Of a stretch of 64,000 bases of DNA, positions 58,450 to 64,000 are shown in pieces. Below the pieces are notes generated by a model. It was not told where the DNA came from. It searched no databases and saw nothing but the letters and a program-made list of their open reading frames with translations. Source of the DNA: Chlorocebus sabaeus. Lineage: Eukaryota; Chordata; Mammalia; Primates; Cercopithecidae. Made by a program: the position numbers and the translations under genes. Location: the NCBI RefSeq assembly GCF_047675955.1, contig NC_132915.1, positions 45,056,526-45,120,525 on the forward strand, written 5' to 3'. How positions within the stretch are numbered: position 1 is the stretch's first letter; each line of letters starts with the position of its first letter.

Positions 58450-58485
58450 GTAGGATTTTGACTATCGGTCTTTTCTTAGCCATTA

Positions 58486-58630
58486 AATTTTTTTTTTTTT
58501 TTAAATTTTTAGTAGAGAAGGGATTTCTCCATGTTGCCCTGGCTGGTCTTGAACTCCTGAGCTTAGGCAGTGCACCCACCTCAGTCTCCCAAAGTACTAG
58601 CATTCTAGGGGTGAGCCACTGTACCCAGCC
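58486..58630 (-). mobile_element. Truncated Alu (right-arm fragment), antisense
   Basis: Begins in poly-T, aaatttttagtagagaaggg, through ctcccaaagtactagcattc to gagccactgtacccagcc. The left arm is missing. Confidence 0.85.
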
Positions 58631-60480
58631 ACTTAGCTATGTTTTTATTCCTTGTTGTTCTGAGCAGTCCCATGTATAGCCAGGGCTTTATTTACCATCT
58701 ATGTGCTGATGGCTCCCAAATGTTATCTGTAACCTAGACCTCATTCCTGAACTGAAAGCTTGTATACTTATCTTCCTATGAGTTTCCTTAAAAAAAAAAA
58801 CCCTAAAATTCAGCATATTCAAAATTTTACCCATTTTCTTAGGCTCAAAACTTCCTTCTGAAAACTATCTTTGTAATTGACATGACCATCTGCCAAATAG
58901 TATCTAAAATAGAAACCTGGCAGTCACTGTAACATACTTTTATTCTTACTCTTATTCTCCATATTCTACATTTCTTATTGGGTTATTTTTTTACCCCAGC
59001 TCCACTGCTGTTGTCTTAGCTCATTTTTTGCATGTGTTACTAACCTGCTAGTGGGTATCCATGATTCCTCTCTTAGACTGACCCACCCTTTCTCTCTGTC
59101 TCCCAGCCTTTCTTCATTTAGCAAAGTGATCATTTGGAGGAGGGTTATTGAAATAATAATGAAGTAGCATCAGTATATTGTAGAATATTATAAAACATTT
59201 AAGAGTATGTAAGGAAGTAAATTTAAACCTCAGGTAATCTTCTTATTAGTTGTTTTTTGGATATTTCAGTATAATTGGGTCGTTCTATAGATAGATTATT
59301 TTAATTATTCTTTCCCCCTCACTTATGGTTTTAAATGGTTATAATAATGATACCATTTCATGGAGTTATAATGATGGTTAAATTGGTTAATGTATGTAAG
59401 CAGTGCTTGATCTGTCACGTATCTTTATCCTCAGTATCAGCAGCAATATTGTTCCTTTTTTCTTATCGCATGAATGAACATTTCAGCTAGATAAACAACA
59501 CCCTTCACGACCTGATTCTCATCTATTTGTACAGTCTCACCTCCCAATGCTGTCCATAATAAACCTGCAATTTAAGCAAACGGAACTACTTATTGTTCTT
59601 CAGAAGCGAGATGCTCTCTTATGTCTCCAAACATATGAAAAAGAACTTTTCCTGTCACTAAACTTTAAAAGGAATTTATTACATGGATATCATATTAGAA
59701 ATACTGAATAACATTGCAGTTAAATGCAATTTCATAGAAGATGCAGAATTTTTTTTCTTGTCAGTAAAACTGAGAGCATAATATTATATTGTCATTCTCT
59801 GACTGAAGTAGTCCAGGTATGTAGCTTTCTTGTTAATTTAAGTTGACAGAGAGAGAGGGTCAAGAATATAGATTTATGATTGGGCAGTATATTCCTTAGA
59901 TAAGGGAGCTCTTAACCAGGGGTTCATAGACCTCTTCTCAAAAGGGTCCATGGGTAGAATTCAGGAGAGCTGGGGGAATGGTCTGTGGACTTGAATGAGA
60001 AAATAATTACATCTCATTTCACTATCTGCTAACAGAATTTTGACAGTTCCTTCAATTATGAATGGTAACAGTAGACCATGATAATTATTAGCAGCATAGT
60101 GACTTTGGTACTAATAGAAGTCACAGATACTTTTATATTGTAATACAGTTACTGCAGCTATCTCACATGCAGTTTATGCTCATCTTAACTAATCAGTAAT
60201 CATGAGAGTCATCACTTACATGGGAAGTAATCATAGTCTCCCCCATACCAATGGATGCTGGTGCAGTACAGCCGGCCAAGTGAAAGGACAACTCCACACT
60301 TAGTTGTTCATCCATCAAAGTGAGGTTCTGTGTACTCTTTGTTTATGTTGCTTTTCAGTAATCTCTGAATACGAAATTGTCAGTTATTTTCTTTGAAATA
60401 GCAGCCTTAAGCCCTTGGAAAGACTTCAGAACTCCTTCAAAAGAGTTACTGAAGTTACTTCTATTTAAATAGCATAAAAT
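58631..60480 (+). other. Intron segment, largely unassigned
   Basis: No exon. 59890-60000 (gctcttaaccaggggttcat ... gggtccatgggtag) resembles the end of an old DNA transposon and may belong with the hAT remnant that follows. The rest is not assigned. Confidence 0.5.
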
Positions 60481-60489
60481 TTGAACCAT

Positions 60490-60825
60490 GGATTCGTAGT
60501 TCTTTCCTTTCCAATACAAATTGCGTTGAATATGTTGATCTAGCCAAAGATGAACTCATTGACTTTAGGACAAAAAACTTACCACTCTAGGTTTTGGATT
60601 TAAAAGCCTTGGAGAATTCTGGTACTTTTTGTGAGAAGTCCTCCAGTATGTTGTAAAACTAACTATTGAAGCTTTAATTACATTTGTAGCAGTAAATACT
60701 GTATTTGTGAATCAGGACTTTTATCACTTTTAAATATATATAAAAAAACTTGATGTCCAACATGACATGTGTGATGCCTTGTTGAAGACTGCCCAAAAAG
60801 TTCAATGTTCTTATTTGGTTTATGC
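60490..60825 (+). pseudogene. hAT (Charlie-like) transposase C-terminal remnant
   Basis: Conceptual reading in the + strand gives WIRSSFLSNTNCVEY, then DLAKDELIDFRTKN, later FWYFL, a stop, EVLQYVVKLTIEALITFVAV, and further on LDVQHDMCDALLKTAQKVQ. This order matches the hAT dimerisation region: W-I-R-N-P-F, a D-E-L-I-D-L box, F-W then E-Y-P, A-L-x-x-L-x-P-F, and L-x-x-E-x-D-L-R. Stops and frame changes break it. Not an active gene; it is an old transposon copy. Family assignment is by motif order only. Confidence 0.6.
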
Positions 60826-61284
60826 AAAAACTTTCACTATGTTATGTCTTCTAAAAAACTAACTTAATCTATATTTTAAATGTACTGTCTTGTACTTAAT
60901 GGATTAATACTCAAACAAAATATTTTGAAAACTGTATTTCAGAAAAATTAGTTTTCTTTGTAATCCCACATCTCTTGACTTATGGATTTAAAATGAGAAG
61001 GGGAGCCATAGGTTCCACCAGACTACCAAAGGTGTATACAGCACAAATGTATCATTTGTCTAAAATGATAACAGAAGTATCATTTGTCTGAATCAGAGTA
61101 TGTTTCTGGATATTCTTATTTGGGGGCATTTGTATAATAATAAATAATACAATAGAAATAGGAGTTATTGATTCTTAATTAGTGTTACACGTCCCCTCTC
61201 TCCGTGGTCCAACACAGTTCCCTTATATATATGAGCTATTCTATAGCTAGCTGTTTAATGAATGAATGAGTAAGGTAGCGCATG
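60826..61284 (+). other. Intron segment, unassigned
   Basis: No family recognised. A 12-nt direct repeat tatcatttgtct occurs twice near 61048-61090. Confidence 0.5.
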
Positions 61285-62870
61285 GTGCTTTTAAAATAGT
61301 TTTGTTATTTCTGTAAAAATGCTTTGCCCAGCGTAAAACCTTCACACAATACAGAAACCTGCACAGAAAGTAAAAATCACTCAAAGGGTCACCTCCAACC
61401 ATTCTTAACATTTTGATGATCTCTACAAGTATCCCATACATGTGTACAAATAAAATCACACACACACAGTTTTACATGAGGGAATCATATAATCATGCTT
61501 CATTGTAATTATTTTTTCCCCCTCTCAATGGGTAGTGAATATCTTTTCATATCAATAAAATAAATCTATATCATTAATTGTATTTAGTTACATGCTAGTT
61601 GCACTGTATATATCTACTGTAATTTACTCAGCAAATTTCCTGTTGATGGGTATTTATTTTTTCTTATTTTTTCACCAGTTTAAGCAATATTGTAATCAGC
61701 CATACTATGGTTAATATACTTGTATATAAAATCATTTTATACTTGTGCAGTTATTTCTTTGGCTAAATTCATAAGAAATGGGATTGTATATTTTACATTT
61801 AGAAAGTACTGTCAGTATGCTTTACATTGTTCTTTCATGAACAGTGTTGACCGTTCTGGTTTTCTCATAATAGCTTTGGCACAAAAAATTTTGATAATCT
61901 CTTTGACCTTTATCAATGTAAAAGGCAAAAGACACTATATTATTACTTATTTGTATTCTTTGGTAGTTAGGTTGCACATCTTTTAATTTGTTATAAGCCC
62001 ATTCATATTCTACAAATAATCAGACTATGATCATATTTGGGGGTGTGTGTTTGTGTCTTACGGAATTATAAAAACTCCTTGTGTATCATGTATATTAACA
62101 CTTTATCATAGTGCAAATAATTTTGCAGCTTGTGTTTTAATTTTGCTTGTGATGTTTTTATGTAGTTTAAAAATTATTAATCATTTATTTCTTGTTTTTG
62201 TTTTGGTAATTTACTGAGAAAGCCTAGCCTTACCTCAAGGTTGTATTGCTCATAGTTTAGTAGAATACTTTTGATACATTAAATCTTGAGTTTATCTGGA
62301 ATTATTTTTGCTGTAAATAGTGAATAAATGATTAAACTATTTTTGCATCCAGATGACCAGGTAGCTTTTTTGGGGGGGTGGGGGGAGGGGAGCAGAGTCT
62401 CTCTCTGTTGCCCAGGCTGGAGTGCTGTGGCCAGTCTCAGCTCACTGCAACCTCTGCCTCCTGGGTTCAAGTGATTCTTGTGCCTCAGCCTCCCGAGTAG
62501 TTGGGTTTACAGGCATGTACCACCACACTCAGCTAAGTTTTTGTATTTTTAGTAGAGACAGGGTTTTTCTGTGTTGGCCAGGCTGGTCTCCAACTCCTGA
62601 CCTCAAGTGATCTGCCAGCCTTGGCCTCCCAAAGTGCTGGGATTACAGGCGTAATTCACCATGCCTGGCTTGCACCAGTATTTTTAAATTCTGTAATCCA
62701 TCTTTTCCCGATTAAGATATGCCATTTGTAACATGTTAAATTATTGTAAGTTCGCGGATCTATTTCCTGTGTTTCCAGTTTACTCCATTAGTCTCTGCCT
62801 CTCTTCTAGTACCAGTATCATACTGCTTTTTTCATGAGTGTATATCTGTATGTTTTACAGTAAGACAAAT
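61285..62870 (-). mobile_element. Very old L1 (L1ME/HAL1-like) remnant, antisense, split by Alu
   Basis: 3'UTR and ORF2-like sequence in reverse: gtagtgaatatcttttcata, ttatttctttggctaaattc, tcttgagtttatctggaatt, and after the Alu ttcctgtgtttccagtttac and gtaccagtatcatactgctt. Heavily diverged. Confidence 0.55.
62366..62672 (-). mobile_element. AluS-type, antisense, with G-rich tail
   Basis: cagagtctctctctgttgcc through ttacaggcgtaattcaccat. Where the poly-T tail is expected there is instead a G-rich run, gggggggtggggggaggg (62372-62389), an unusual tail change. Confidence 0.88.
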
Positions 62871-64000
62871 TCGTTTACTACTTTTTTTTTTTTTGTAGTT
62901 TTGTGGGCTGTTTTTGCCCAGTGATTTTTAGATAAAACATTGCTTTGAAGCAAACATCTTACTATAATGTTTGCCTCCCAAGTTTGAAAAATGATGTCCA
63001 CATTCACATTTCTCAAATTATTAACAGTTTGGAACACAAGCATAATTTTGCTCAGAGGGAATGCTTTAAGATTGTGATATATTGGGGTCACTTAAAAGGA
63101 GTTGCATGTAAAGAAAGTTGCATATAAATAGTGAAAGGTGTTCCTGCGAAAGTAAGTAGGGACCAGATGTGTAGGGCTTTTGAGCCATGTTTTAAGGAGT
63201 TTAAAATCCATTCTTAGATTAGAAGAAAGTCATTGAGGTGTAAAAGCAGGCAGTGTGATGAGATCCTAGTTGTGTGTTACAAGTTATTCTATCTACTATG
63301 GGGAGAATGGATTGAAGAGGGGGAAGACTAGAGAAGAGTGCGTCTTAGATATGGCCATGACTACAGAGAAAATGGAACAAATTGGAGAAATACTAATAAC
63401 AAGAAATGGGAATATGGCAAGGGAAATGGAGATGTCAGGGTTGACAAAATGTTACCAAGTGTGTAGAACTGAGGTGGAATTTAATTTAGTTAACAATACT
63501 CATTATTAATATTACTAACATTATTAACATTACTCATTATTACAGTATTATTATTGCTACTATTGTACTCATTACTAACATTATTTTAAACATTACTAAT
63601 TATTACCTTGTTTGGTTAAAGGATTATTTCTCAATCTTTGAGTATGAGGACTTCATTTTAATAAGAAAAAATGTTGTAGATTGAGCTCTCTTCCACATGA
63701 TAGGTGTATTTTGAGTAGTAGTTGATTTATGTAATGTTTTCAAGGGACTTTTAATTTTATTACTCACAATATCATGCATCTATATTATTCATGCATATAT
63801 TTTATTAGGGCTAAATAAAGATCAAAATGCACAATGGTTACTGCAGCTAAAAGCAGTGGAACTCTTTCAATAACTTTTCAATGTCCTTCCTTCCCCACCT
63901 CATCAAGATCTGCAGCCCACAGATTTAGAACTACTGGTCAAAACAATTCTTTATGAATTTGTTTTGAAGATTTTAGCCCTAGATGTATGTTTTTTCCCCT
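62871..64000 (+). other. Intron to the end of the window
   Basis: A second antisense L2 RT-like fragment lies at about 63150-63480 (gaccagatgtgtagggcttt, agtttaaaatccattcttag). An ATTACT/AACATT-rich simple tract lies at 63490-63605. No CCDC171 exon recognised. Confidence 0.55.

Noticed and set aside
58010..58679. Long overlapping open frames on both strands (up to about 214 codons), rich in Phe-Leu-Ser-Pro or Lys-Glu-Arg
   Set aside because: They are translations of the polypyrimidine microsatellite and lack any non-repetitive coding content.
60245..60489. Possible N-terminal extension of the hAT transposase remnant
   Set aside because: I could not read consistent hAT motifs upstream of WIRSSF, so the feature was limited to the recognisable part.
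1..64000. CRISPR arrays, tRNA, rRNA or bacterial operon features
   Set aside because: None seen; the apparent periodic repeats are microsatellites and interspersed repeats.

Overview
The window is primate nuclear DNA, most likely from an Old World monkey. It is AT-rich, intron-dominated and dense in Alu and L1 copies. Two near-pristine AluY copies (about 13.66 and 14.04 kb) and one on the other strand (33.2 kb) carry diagnostic variants I associate with cercopithecid AluYR-type subfamilies. The exact species cannot be read from this window alone.

One host gene is supported: an internal part of CCDC171 (coiled-coil domain containing 171, C9orf93 in human) on the + strand. Seven exons are clear, at 5107-5213, 6988-7077, 8108-8308, 11211-11378, 12962-13150, 27868-28372 and 29111-29227. 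All have AG/GT borders and compatible phases and together form one open frame of about 458 codons with no stop. An eighth, phase-compatible candidate exon lies at 50283-50380. The gene's first and last exons are outside the window. Most exons encode charged heptad-like helix; the 505-bp exon also holds an unusually hydrophobic stretch.

The rest is introns filled with mobile elements. The first 5.1 kb holds a MaLR LTR, the 5' part of an old L1 and an L2 end. The 14.7-kb intron (13151-27867) holds stacked Alus and old antisense L1s. The 21-kb intron (29228-50282) holds the most notable objects. A complete but decayed sense L1 lies at 30222-36776 (16-bp target site duplication, itself hit by an AluY). 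An apparently intact, full-length antisense L1 lies at 38014-44173 with a perfect 13-bp target site duplication, a 338-aa ORF1, a 1275-aa ORF2 with endonuclease and RT catalytic residues present, a 63-bp inter-ORF spacer and an intact YY1-site 5' end. A THE1/MST-type MaLR provirus (46715-49273) sits inside an older L1 fragment and itself contains an inverted MaLR patch. The final intron (50381 to the end) holds MIR, MER5A, L1, LTR and L2 remnants, a decayed hAT transposase C-terminus, a roughly 395-bp polypyrimidine tract and several Alus.

No bacterial-type features, CRISPR arrays, or functional tRNA or rRNA genes were seen. The intact L1 is the strongest candidate for something biologically active. 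Its antisense promoter region points in the CCDC171 direction, toward the candidate exon at 50.3 kb.
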